NCBI GenBank assembly: GCA_945860545.1
Contig: CAMAQM010000001.1
Span: forward strand, 1-64,000
DNA length: 64,000 nucleotides
Direction: 5' to 3'
DNA from: Bifidobacterium breve
GTDB lineage: Bacteria; Actinomycetota; Acidimicrobiia; Acidimicrobiales; Acidimicrobilacustridaceae
Shown here: positions 1 through 7,158 of the stretch, piece by piece
How the letters are laid out: each line of letters opens with the position of its first letter
Numbering within the stretch: position 1 is the first letter of the stretch
The notes under the pieces: generated by a model
Databases searched by the model: none
The model's input: the letters and a program-made list of their open reading frames with translations, nothing else
What the model was told of the DNA's origin: nothing
Program-made: the position numbers and the translations under genes

Positions 1-100
1 GGACGACACCCATGGCGTCCGTCTCGGCGAAACGTACCCGGATCCGGTGGTGGAACGAGTAGGCGGACGGGTCGATGGGGGGGTCGATGGCGAGGCGCAC
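1..100 (-). CDS. Acyl-CoA thioesterase, hotdog fold (partial, N-terminal end only)
   Basis: Only the first 33 codons are in the window; the gene continues past its left edge. The visible peptide ends in RIRVRFAETDAMGVV, the N-terminal signature of the YbgC/4-hydroxybenzoyl-CoA thioesterase hotdog family, whose Asp (in ETDAMG) is catalytic. The family hydrolyses acyl-CoA thioesters in the cytoplasm. I chose the GTG at 98-100 because a -10 hexamer TAGCGT (complement of 108-113) ends 7 nt upstream, giving a leaderless start; the GTG at 107-109 overlaps that hexamer. It diverges from the TetR-type gene at 166. Substrate is unknown. Confidence 0.75.
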   Translation of the reverse strand, partial: MRLAIDPPIDPSAYSFHHRIRVRFAETDAMGVV

Positions 101-107
101 AGCAGTC

Positions 108-113
108 ACGCTA
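108..113 (-). promoter_or_regulatory. Leaderless -10 hexamer of the thioesterase gene
   Basis: Reverse strand reads TAGCGT, 7 nt before GTG 98-100. It stands back to back with the -10 of the divergent regulator at 154-159. Confidence 0.55.
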
Positions 114-153
114 GCCACGCCCCCCGGCCCGAGACGGGTGTGGCCGTCACGCC

Positions 154-159
154 TAGCCT
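154..159 (+). promoter_or_regulatory. Leaderless -10 hexamer of the double-TetR gene
   Basis: TAGCCT, followed by 6 nt and GTG 166. There is no Shine-Dalgarno sequence in between. It supports the GTG start. Confidence 0.55.
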
Positions 160-165
160 TGGGCC

Positions 166-1347
166 GTGGCCCACACCAGCCGTCGCCGGTCGTCGCGCAG
201 CGTCGCCAATGACGAGCTGATCCGGCGCGCCATCGTCGACGAGATCGCTGCGGTGGGTATCGATTCGCTCGGCCCCACAGGCGTTGCCCGCCGGGCGGGT
301 CTCACCACCGGGGCGGTCTACAGCCGTTACGAGAGTGTGCCTGAGATGGCTGTGGACGCCTGGGTGGGGACCGTGGGCGCAGACCACCTGGCGCTTCTTG
401 ATGCCGTGGTGGGACCGGTACTCGCCGGTGACCAGCCTGACGCACTCGACGGGTCGGTTACGGCGCTGGTCGCCCCGACGGCTGACACGCTCGCCGCCGT
501 GGAGATCGTGGCGGCGGCCCGGCGGGTCGATGAGCTTGACGAGGTCGTTGGTGAGGACATGGGCCGGTGGATGCAGCGCTGGGGGGTGGTGGGCAACGCC
601 GGGGACGCCGTGAGGCGTGCCACGGGCGCGTTCACGTTGGCGGCGACCTGGGGCGTGATGCTGTACCAACTCGCTGGGGTCAGCGTCGAGGACTGGGCGG
701 TGTCTTTTCGCTGGGCGGAGCGGGCGGCGCGAACCGAGCCGGGTCCCGTTGGCCGGTCAGGGTCGTTGGGTGTTCCTGAACCGTTGGTGTCCACCGGCGA
801 CGAGGTTCGCGACCGACTCGTGACGGCCACCATGGAAGTCATCGGGCGGGTCGGTCTCGAACGCACCAGCGTGGCGCGCATCGCACGGCGTGCGTCGCTG
901 TCCCAAGGGGTGATCTACGCCAGCCACGGGTCCAAGGAGGACCTGTTGGCCGACACGGTGAAGGTCGTGCTCATCGATGGGCTCGCCTCGGCCGAGAGGG
1001 ACTCGTTGGCGAACCGCCCTGACGAGGATCCGTTGACCCGGGTGGCGGCCACGCTGTCGGGGTACCTCACCGCGGAGCGGTCGGCGTGGCGCCACCTGCG
1101 CCTTGAGGCGCATCTCAGCGCGCGACACCACCCGGCGGTGGGCGACGCCTTGCGCAGTGCCTTTGACGAAGCGCTGACGACGTACCCGTTGGCCGCCGGA
1201 CTCGACCCTGCGACCGGGGAGGCGGTCGGGCCGTTGTTGCGGTACCTCGCCGCCGTGACGCTCGGCATGTGTCTCGTCGACCACTACGCCGGTCCGCTCG
1301 ACGCTCTGCCGTGGGACCAGGTGGTGCGGTCCTTCGGCGCAGCCTGA
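166..1347 (+). CDS. Tandem double TetR-family transcriptional regulator
   Basis: This 393-residue protein is about twice the usual TetR length because it holds two TetR units in one chain. The first helix-turn-helix is near residues 16-60 (core ARRAGLTTGAVYSRY, 41-55). The second is near 213-262 (core IARRASLSQGVIYASH). Each is followed by its own helical ligand-binding-like region. A single chain could bind a palindromic operator as an internal pseudo-dimer; that is inference. It diverges from an acyl-CoA thioesterase, so lipid or acyl-CoA metabolism is a plausible target. Domain assignment is firm; effector and regulon are unknown. Confidence 0.85.
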   Translation: MAHTSRRRSSRSVANDELIRRAIVDEIAAVGIDSLGPTGVARRAGLTTGAVYSRYESVPEMAVDAWVGTVGADHLALLDAVVGPVLAGDQPDALDGSVTALVAPTADTLAAVEIVAAARRVDELDEVVGEDMGRWMQRWGVVGNAGDAVRRATGAFTLAATWGVMLYQLAGVSVEDWAVSFRWAERAARTEPGPVGRSGSLGVPEPLVSTGDEVRDRLVTATMEVIGRVGLERTSVARIARRASLSQGVIYASHGSKEDLLADTVKVVLIDGLASAERDSLANRPDEDPLTRVAATLSGYLTAERSAWRHLRLEAHLSARHHPAVGDALRSAFDEALTTYPLAAGLDPATGEAVGPLLRYLAAVTLGMCLVDHYAGPLDALPWDQVVRSFGAA

Positions 1348-1388
1348 TCGCGGACCGGGGCGGCGACGGGCCAGAGCCTGAGTGACGC

Positions 1389-2039
1389 CTAGACGCTTGG
1401 GCGTTCCCGCACGGCCACGGGACCGGTCGTCGGTGGGGCCGGTGGGGGTTCGTGGGGCCATCGCAGGTCGACGCCACGCTGGAGGAGTCGTACAGCGAGT
1501 TCGGCGGTGACCAGCGCATCACCGAGCGCACTGTGGGCACCGGTGTTGGTCAGTCCGAACGCCTCACAGCAGGTGGCCAGACGGAAGTTGGGTACGTCGA
1601 GGCGACTCGTCCGGGCGAGTTCAATGGTGCACAGCGCCGGGAGGCCGAGCGGACTGAACCCCGCGGTCGTGAACTCGTTGGCGAGGAAGCCATCTTCGAA
1701 CGGCGCGTTGTGGGCGACGACCACGGCGTCGGAGAAGCGGGCGAGGACCTCGGTGGCGACGTCAGCGAACGTTGGTGCGCCCGCCACCATGGCGGGGGTG
1801 ATGCCATGGATGTGTGTGGGTCCGACGTCACGGCCCGGGTCCACCAGGGTGACCCAGCGGTCCTCGATGGCGCCGGTTCGGTCCACCCGGACCACAGCCA
1901 CCTCGATGACCCGATCGGGGCCGGGCGTGAAGCCCGTCGTCTCAAGGTCGACGACGGCGAGGGAGCGATCGGCGAGGTCGAGGCCGTCTCCCCCGGCGGT
2001 GGGGAACACGAACAGGGACGGAGTGGCACGACGAACCAT
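1389..2039 (-). CDS. DnaQ-like 3'-5' exonuclease (DEDDh family)
   Basis: A 216-residue stand-alone exonuclease domain. ExoI is VDLETTG (D31, E33), ExoII is HNAPFEDGFL (110-119), and ExoIII-epsilon is HSALGDALVTAEL with H169 and D174. Such proteins remove 3' nucleotides in proofreading or repair; this one has no polymerase or UvrC-like domain attached. In ExoII the residue at the usual catalytic Asp position (HNAxFD) is Glu115, with Asp116 next to it, a conservative but notable change. The tail of about 25 residues is Pro-rich. The ATG start is supported by TAGGGT (complement of 2046-2051) 6 nt upstream. Confidence 0.85.
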   Translation of the reverse strand: MVRRATPSLFVFPTAGGDGLDLADRSLAVVDLETTGFTPGPDRVIEVAVVRVDRTGAIEDRWVTLVDPGRDVGPTHIHGITPAMVAGAPTFADVATEVLARFSDAVVVAHNAPFEDGFLANEFTTAGFSPLGLPALCTIELARTSRLDVPNFRLATCCEAFGLTNTGAHSALGDALVTAELAVRLLQRGVDLRWPHEPPPAPPTTGPVAVRERPSV

Positions 2040-2045
2040 GGCTGC

Positions 2046-2051
2046 ACCCTA
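2046..2051 (-). promoter_or_regulatory. Leaderless -10 hexamer of the DnaQ-like gene
   Basis: Reverse strand TAGGGT, 6 nt before the ATG at 2037-2039. Confidence 0.55.
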
Positions 2052-2095
2052 CGCAGGTCCTGTGACGGACGGTGGAACCGGCGGTGGTGTGATCC

Positions 2096-2248
2096 TCAGC
2101 GTTCCCACGGGCAGTGGCGGCAACCCGAGTTGCAGCACGCACCGTTGGCCACCAGTCGGGCCGACGTCATGACGAGGTAGCCCGAGACCGGGTCGACGTA
2201 CACGGGTTCGCCTGCGTCAAGGGCGCGGCGGTGGAGTTCCACGATCAC
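2096..2248 (-). CDS. DUF5522 family small Cys-rich protein (start uncertain)
   Basis: The C-terminal part carries the DUF5522 signature: a VDPVSGYLVMT stretch followed by the Cys cluster GACCNSGCRHCPW, which probably binds a metal. Function is unknown. The coordinates start at an in-frame GTG (2246-2248), giving 50 residues. However, family-like sequence (RPLTEP, then RLAPDHPHRE) continues upstream in the same open frame with no nearby ATG, GTG or TTG. The next candidate is TTG at 2453-2455, giving 119 residues with an atypical Pro/Arg-rich N-terminus. Family identity is fairly secure; the start is not. Confidence 0.6.
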   Translation of the reverse strand: MIVELHRRALDAGEPVYVDPVSGYLVMTSARLVANGACCNSGCRHCPWER

Positions 2249-2543
2249 CTCACGGTGGGGGTGGTCGGGGGCGAGTCGATCGGCGGCCGGTTCGGTGAGC
2301 GGTCGGTCGGCGAGTTGGCCGGGCCGGCGCGGGCCTGCAGAACGGGGTGACGTTGGTTCGATAGGGGGATTGTGGCTTGTCGGCCGCCTCGAGACACCAC
2401 TGGCTGGGTGGGCGTTGGCAAACGCCCGGGGTGGTGGCTGGCGGGAGTGGCCCAACGCGGTGCGAGAGTGATCGAGTCGCACCGGACCAGCACATCCGAC
2501 GGCGCCAACGCGATGTGGCGCTCCACGTGCGGTTTCGGGCGCT

Positions 2544-2557
2544 GGGGTAGTTACCCC
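2544..2557. promoter_or_regulatory. Palindromic operator of the toxin-antitoxin-like operon
   Basis: GGGGTA-GT-TACCCC is a perfect inverted repeat with 6-nt arms. It ends 23 nt before the -10 hexamer at 2581-2586, so it overlaps the -35 region, the right place for autoregulation by the antitoxin. Binding is inferred. Confidence 0.5.
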
Positions 2558-2580
2558 TTGCGGGCTTTTGGGTAGATGAG

Positions 2581-2586
2581 TACGGT
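2581..2586 (+). promoter_or_regulatory. Leaderless -10 hexamer of the antitoxin-like gene
   Basis: TACGGT, then 7 nt, then ATG 2594. It favours ATG 2594 over the in-frame start at 2576. Confidence 0.5.
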
Positions 2587-2593
2587 GGAAGCC

Positions 2594-2842
2594 ATGACAA
2601 CGCATTTCGTGGAGCTCCAGGATCGCAAGCGCGCCAACCTGGCCCGCATTGCAAAACATGACGCCTACCTCGTTCGTGAGGAGCCCGATGGCACGTTGGT
2701 TTGGGAGCCTGCGACCGTCATCACCGAAGCCGAGCGCAAACTGCTGCAGGACGCTGCTCTGATCGCCAGCATCGAGCACACTCGCCAGAACCCAGGCTCG
2801 CTCCGGCGCCGGGACCGCTCAGGCGCACCACGAGGGGACTGA
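2594..2842 (+). CDS. Putative antitoxin of a type II toxin-antitoxin-like pair
   Basis: An 82-residue charged, helical protein with no recognisable domain, beginning MTTHFVELQDRKRANLARI. Its order (small charged protein first), the 3-nt gap to a RelE/ParE-like partner, and the perfect palindrome over the promoter are the usual marks of an antitoxin. The middle (EPDGTLVWEPATVITEAERKL) could form a strand and helix that wrap the toxin. The C-terminus is Arg-rich. No family could be named, so the role rests on context. Confidence 0.5.
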   Translation: MTTHFVELQDRKRANLARIAKHDAYLVREEPDGTLVWEPATVITEAERKLLQDAALIASIEHTRQNPGSLRRRDRSGAPRGD

Positions 2843-2845
2843 GCG

Positions 2846-3115
2846 GTGGCCCAACTGCTCTTCAGCGAGCAGGCGGACGAGATGTTGACTGCACTGGAAA
2901 GCGACGCGACGCGGCGCGAACTCGTCGGGAGACTCCACCAGGAACTCGACCAGCTCGAGGCCGATCCGGGCGCATCTGCATGCCGTCGACGTCGCTACTC
3001 GAACATCGGGGTGTGGGGGATTCCCGTGCACAGCCAGGGCGAGGAGTGGCTCATCTTGTGGGAGCCCGATGAGCGCGACGCAGTTGTGGTGTACGCCATC
3101 ACGTCAGCCCCCTAA
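2846..3115 (+). CDS. Putative RelE/ParE-like toxin
   Basis: An 89-residue protein starting at GTG 3 nt after the upstream stop. Size and pattern fit the RelE/ParE fold: two N-terminal helices (residues 5-40), a basic RRRRY stretch, then a strand-rich end (GVWGIPVHSQGEEWLILWEP, then AVVVYAI). RelE relatives cleave ribosome-bound mRNA and ParE relatives inhibit gyrase. I cannot decide between them, nor exclude a non-toxic relative. It is co-transcribed with and presumably neutralised by the upstream protein. Confidence 0.5.
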   Translation: MAQLLFSEQADEMLTALESDATRRELVGRLHQELDQLEADPGASACRRRRYSNIGVWGIPVHSQGEEWLILWEPDERDAVVVYAITSAP

Positions 3116-3292
3116 CCGTTCCCTCCGGCGAGCGGGCAACAATCGGCTCCACTTGGTGCTGATGACTCGTCGACGTCGACGTCTGCGGCCTTCGTTGAAC
3201 TGCGGATGCTGGTGGTTTCGCCGGGATCACCGCGAACCCTCGCCGTCGCTTCCTGGGGCAGCGCGCATCTCGGCAGGGACCTGCTTTACACA

Positions 3293-3309
3293 TTAACGAA
3301 TAGTGTTAA
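3293..3309. promoter_or_regulatory. Probable TetR operator upstream of the tetR-alkB operon
   Basis: Inverted repeat TTAAC-N7-GTTAA. The right arm overlaps the likely -10 hexamer TTAACT (3306-3311), which is 7 nt before GTG 3319. A repressor bound here would block its own promoter, as is common for TetR-type alkane regulators. Confidence 0.5.
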
Positions 3310-3318
3310 CTTGTCATC

Positions 3319-3921
3319 GTGCCCTCGTCACAGGATTCCTCGTCGGAAACAACCCGTCAGGCCATTCTCGATGCCGCCATCCTCACCGCGTCCCTGCACG
3401 GGGTCGCCCGGTTGTCGCTGTCGGACGTCGCTCGTGCCGCCGGACTTTCCCGACCCACGCTCTACCGCTACTTCTCGTCGCGCGACGAACTATTGGGCGC
3501 AGCGCTGATGGCCGAGACCACCGCGCTCGTCGAACGAGTGGCGCAGTCGGTGGTCGACATCGACGATCCCCGTCTCGCCATCGCCACCGGGGTGCGGACC
3601 ACCCTCGAACTCGTTCGTGAGCACCCGTTGCTCGACCGGATCGTCCGGACCGAACCCGAGGCATTGGTTCCGGTACTCGTCGCCGAGGGTGATGGCGGAA
3701 CCCCGAGCTTCCTCAGTGTCGTGCGCGCCACCGTCGAGGCGCTTCTCGCCGTCAAGGCCCCCGACCCCGATCCGGTGCGTTCCCGTCGCCGGGCCGACGT
3801 CATCGCCCGTCTGCTGCTGTCCTACGCCGTGAACGCTCCCGACGATCCGCCTGAAGTGGTGGCCGACAGCCTCGCCGACTTCCTCGTCCTGCCCGCCCCT
3901 GATCCGGCGGAACTGCCATGA
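3319..3921 (+). CDS. TetR-family regulator of the alkane hydroxylase gene
   Basis: A 200-residue TetR protein with the helix-turn-helix at about residues 14-60 (core VARAAGLSRPTLYRYF). The start is GTG, with TTAACT 7 nt upstream and no Shine-Dalgarno, so it is probably leaderless. Its stop overlaps the alkB start by 4 nt (ATGA), meaning co-transcription and translational coupling. By analogy with actinobacterial AlkB regulators it probably represses the operon until an alkane-derived fatty acid or acyl-CoA binds. The effector is inferred. Confidence 0.85.
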   Translation: MPSSQDSSSETTRQAILDAAILTASLHGVARLSLSDVARAAGLSRPTLYRYFSSRDELLGAALMAETTALVERVAQSVVDIDDPRLAIATGVRTTLELVREHPLLDRIVRTEPEALVPVLVAEGDGGTPSFLSVVRATVEALLAVKAPDPDPVRSRRRADVIARLLLSYAVNAPDDPPEVVADSLADFLVLPAPDPAELP

Positions 3922-5102
3922 CCGCCCGACGCGCCACCCGATCCAAGATTCCGGTCATGGACCCCTCCGTGTGGCCGGGGCCGTACCGTTACGCCTGGCT
4001 GATCGGTCTCGTCGTGCCGCTGCTGCCGTTCGTGGCGTGGGGACTCGTGGCGGCGACCGGCTGGTCGCTGTGGTGGTGGCTTGGTCCGATGTGGCTGTTC
4101 GTGTTCATGCCCATCCTCGACCTCGTGCGGGGTACCGACCCCACCAACCCGCCCGCCGAGGCGGTGGCACGACTCGAGTCGGAACGGTTCTACCGACTCG
4201 CCGTCTACGCCTACATCCCCCTGCAGTTCGTGTCGTTCGTGTGGGCGTGTTGGTACGTGGCGACCCACGACCTGTCCTGGTTCGCCTACGTGGGCCTCAG
4301 CCTCACCGTCGGTCTCGTTGCCGGCATCGCCATCAACACCGCCCACGAACTCGGTCACAAGCGGCCCCGACTCGAGCGCCGGCTGTCCAAGGTGGCACTC
4401 GCCCAGAGTGCGTACGGGCACTTCTACGTCGAACACAACCGTGGCCACCACGTTCGGGTGTCAACCCCGGAAGATCCGGCCAGTGCCCGCTTCGGCGAGT
4501 CGTTCTGGGCGTTTCTGCCCCGGACCGTGATCGGCAGCCTGCGGTCGGCATGGGAGATCGAGGTGGCCGCACTTGCCCGCAAGGGACGCCGGTGGTGGTC
4601 GCCGCGCAACGACCTTCTCAACGCCTGGGCCATGACCGCGGTGCTGTTCGGGGTGGTGCTCGCCGTGTTCGGCGCCGCCATCATCCCGTTCCTCATCATC
4701 CAGACCATCTTCGGGTTCAGCATGCTCGAGGTCGTCAACTACGTGGAGCACTACGGACTGTTGCGCCAGAAACTCCCCAGCGGCCGTTACGAGCGCTGCG
4801 AACCGCACCACTCGTGGAACGCCGACAACATCGCCTCCAACGTCGTGCTCTACAACCTCCAGCGACACTCCGATCACCACGCCAACCCGTTGCGTCCCTA
4901 CCAGGTGCTGCGTCACTTCGACGAGTCCCCGGAACTTCCGTCGGGCTACGCCGGGATGATCACCGCGGCGGTCATCCCACCGGTGTGGCGGCGGATCATG
5001 GACCACCGGGTCGTCGATCACTACGAGGGTGACGTCACCCGGGCCAACATCTGCCCGCGAAAACGCCGACGCATCCTGCGTCGGTACGGGGTCACCGCCT
5101 GA
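3918..5102 (+). CDS. alkB: Alkane 1-monooxygenase (AlkB)
   Basis: A 394-residue integral-membrane non-haem diiron hydroxylase that oxidises medium-chain n-alkanes to 1-alkanols. All histidine boxes are present: HELGH (143-147), EHNRGHH (172-178) and HSDHH (317-321), plus the AlkB-specific NYVEHYGLLR (274-283). About six hydrophobic segments are visible. No rubredoxin gene follows, so electrons must come from elsewhere in the genome. It overlaps its TetR regulator by 4 nt. Family membership is firm; chain-length range is unknown. Confidence 0.93.
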   Translation: MTARRATRSKIPVMDPSVWPGPYRYAWLIGLVVPLLPFVAWGLVAATGWSLWWWLGPMWLFVFMPILDLVRGTDPTNPPAEAVARLESERFYRLAVYAYIPLQFVSFVWACWYVATHDLSWFAYVGLSLTVGLVAGIAINTAHELGHKRPRLERRLSKVALAQSAYGHFYVEHNRGHHVRVSTPEDPASARFGESFWAFLPRTVIGSLRSAWEIEVAALARKGRRWWSPRNDLLNAWAMTAVLFGVVLAVFGAAIIPFLIIQTIFGFSMLEVVNYVEHYGLLRQKLPSGRYERCEPHHSWNADNIASNVVLYNLQRHSDHHANPLRPYQVLRHFDESPELPSGYAGMITAAVIPPVWRRIMDHRVVDHYEGDVTRANICPRKRRRILRRYGVTA

Positions 5103-5107
5103 GTCCC

Positions 5108-6178
5108 TCAGGGGGCGGGGTACAGCGGGGCGTGGTCGATGCGGGGGAGCACGTGCTGTCCGACGAGTTCGCACTCGTCGCGGTGCGGGTACCCCGACAA
5201 GATGAACGCGTCGATGCCAAGTTCCCGGTAGGCGAGGAGTTTGGCCACCACCTGGTCGGGGTCACCCACGATCGCCGCCCCACACCCGGACCGGGCTCGA
5301 CCCACCCCGGTCCACAGGTTGGCCTCGACGTACCCGTCCTCATCGGCGAGGTCACGTAACTCGCCCTGACGGGCCACGCCCGCCGACCCCGAGTCGAGGG
5401 AGCGACGTCGAATGGCTTCCCCCTCGACGGGATCGAGACAGCTCACAAGGTTCGCCGCTGCGGCACGGGCCTCGGCTTCGCTGCGGCGCACCACCACGTG
5501 CACCCGGTACCCGAATCGCAGGGTCCGGTCGTGTCGGGCGGCACGGGTCCGCAGGTCGTCGACCGTGGCGGCGACGGCGTCGAGCGTGTCGGGCCACATC
5601 AGGTACACGTCGGCACCCGCTGCGGCCGTGTCGCGGGCGGCTTCGGACAGGCCACCGAAATACAGCGGCGGGCAGCGTCGCCGGTCGGTGGCGATCCGCG
5701 GCGGGTCCAGATCGATGTCCACGAACTCACCATGGAATTCGGTGTGTTCCCCCGCCATCAGCGAACGCAACACCTGCATCACCTCAAGGGTGCGGCGATA
5801 CCGGGGGGCGGACTCCAGCGTCTCGCCGGGGATGTCCGACGAGATGATGTTGACCGTGAGGCGACCGCCGAGCATCTCGTCGAGGGAAGCAAGCTGTCGG
5901 GCGAGTTGTGGGACGACGAGTTCCCCGACCCGCACCGCCAACAACAGGTGCATCCGTTCGAGGAACCCCGCCATGCCCGCCGCGAAGGTCGTCGAGTCGA
6001 TCCCCAACGTGTACCCCGAAGGCAACAGCAGGTTGTCGAACCCTGCTGCCTCGGCGGTCGTGGCGATGCTGCGGCAATGGTCCCACGACGAACGCAGGTC
6101 GGCCTCGGGCACCCCCAACAACCGGTAATCGTCGTCACACAACGCTGAGAACCAGGCGATCTCCACCGGTGAACTCAC
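5108..6178 (-). CDS. LLM-class flavin-dependent monooxygenase (SsuD-like)
   Basis: A 356-residue luciferase-like TIM-barrel protein. The N-terminus (VSSPVEIAWFSALCDDDYRL), the central LARQLASLDEMLGGRLTVNI and PLYFGGLSEAA segments, and the C-terminal IVGDPDQVVAKLLAYRELG resemble alkanesulfonate monooxygenase SsuD and relatives, which use FMNH2. GTG 6176-6178 overlaps the stop of the upstream aldo/keto reductase (GTGA), so the two form one coupled operon. No sulfonate transporter or flavin reductase is nearby, so the substrate is open. Confidence 0.8.
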   Translation of the reverse strand: MSSPVEIAWFSALCDDDYRLLGVPEADLRSSWDHCRSIATTAEAAGFDNLLLPSGYTLGIDSTTFAAGMAGFLERMHLLLAVRVGELVVPQLARQLASLDEMLGGRLTVNIISSDIPGETLESAPRYRRTLEVMQVLRSLMAGEHTEFHGEFVDIDLDPPRIATDRRRCPPLYFGGLSEAARDTAAAGADVYLMWPDTLDAVAATVDDLRTRAARHDRTLRFGYRVHVVVRRSEAEARAAAANLVSCLDPVEGEAIRRRSLDSGSAGVARQGELRDLADEDGYVEANLWTGVGRARSGCGAAIVGDPDQVVAKLLAYRELGIDAFILSGYPHRDECELVGQHVLPRIDHAPLYPAP

Positions 6179-7095
6179 GGCAACGGAACCCCCTCGCTCG
6201 CTTCGATGATCCGGTAGGCGTCCGTGCGCGTGAGCGGAACCCCGAGGGCCTCCGTCGCGGCGCGCAGACGCTGTGGCGTCTGGGTTCCGACGAGGATCAC
6301 CGGACGACACGGCGGGGTGAGCGCGAACGCCAAAGCGATCGTCGAACGGGTGACGCCGTGGCGGTCAGCGAGGTCGTCGAGCACGTCGACGAGTGCTTGA
6401 TCACCTGACGGATCGACCCCCTCGGTGAGGCGGCCGCCAGCCAACGGACTCCACCCCAGGACCGTGGTGGCCTCCTCCATGGCGAGGTCGAACGTCCCGT
6501 CGCGCATCGGGTCGAGACGCTGCGCCGACCACTCCACCTGGGTTGTGGCGACCCGGATGCCGACCTCGGTGAGGGCGCTGGCGAGTGCCTGGTGCTGGGC
6601 GGGCGTGTGGTTTGACGTTCCAACCGAGCGGATCTTGCCCTCACGGTGGAGCGCAGCGAGGGCGGTGGCCACCTCCGATGGGTGTGTGAACAGGTCGGGC
6701 CGGTGCACCTGGTACAGGTCAATGCAGTCCACCCTCAGCCGACGAAGTGACGCCTCACACGCCGACCGCAGTGCCGCCGCACTCGAGTCGTAGGGGACCC
6801 CCGGCACGATGCCGCCCTTGGTGGCCAGCACGATGCGGTCCCGCAGGCCGGGCGCCGAGGCGAGGACCTCCCCGAGTCGTTCCTCCACCGTCCCGAACCC
6901 TGTCCCACCCCAATCGAGGCCGTACACGTCGGCGGTGTCGACCAGGTTCATTCCGAGATCCACCGCCGTGTCGAGGACCGCGTGGGCGGCGGCGTTGTCG
7001 GTTTGGGTGAATCGCCAGCAGCCGAAACCGATGGGTCCGACCGTGAGGCCGTCGCCGAAGGTCCTCGGGTTTGGATCGATAAGCACACCGGACAT
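6175..7095 (-). CDS. Aldo/keto reductase
   Basis: A 306-residue NADPH-dependent (alpha/beta)8 barrel oxidoreductase. The catalytic tetrad is visible: D53 and Y58 (NLVDTADVYG), K93 (LATKGG) and H131 (YQVHRPD). The C-terminal VGTQTPQRL matches the cofactor-binding region of the family. The ATG at 7093-7095 gives the family's usual N-terminus, and TAGTGT lies about 10 nt upstream. Its stop overlaps the start of the luciferase-like gene. It diverges from a Gfo/Idh dehydrogenase. The substrate cannot be read from sequence. Confidence 0.88.
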   Translation of the reverse strand: MSGVLIDPNPRTFGDGLTVGPIGFGCWRFTQTDNAAAHAVLDTAVDLGMNLVDTADVYGLDWGGTGFGTVEERLGEVLASAPGLRDRIVLATKGGIVPGVPYDSSAAALRSACEASLRRLRVDCIDLYQVHRPDLFTHPSEVATALAALHREGKIRSVGTSNHTPAQHQALASALTEVGIRVATTQVEWSAQRLDPMRDGTFDLAMEEATTVLGWSPLAGGRLTEGVDPSGDQALVDVLDDLADRHGVTRSTIALAFALTPPCRPVILVGTQTPQRLRAATEALGVPLTRTDAYRIIEASEGVPLP

Positions 7096-7158
7096 GACGA
7101 TCCCTACACTACGCCCGGCCCCCGCAGGGGACGCGGGGTTGGGCAGACGGGACCGGGT

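Larger units (their letters stand above)
2249..2593. other. Gene-poor stretch of about 345 bases
   Basis: The left part holds the in-frame upstream extension of the DUF5522 gene on the reverse strand. A perfect 7-bp hairpin lies at 2410-2427 (GGGCGTT, loop GGCA, AACGCCC). The right end holds the palindrome at 2544-2557 and the -10 hexamer of the toxin-antitoxin-like operon. I see no convincing additional gene. Confidence 0.5.
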
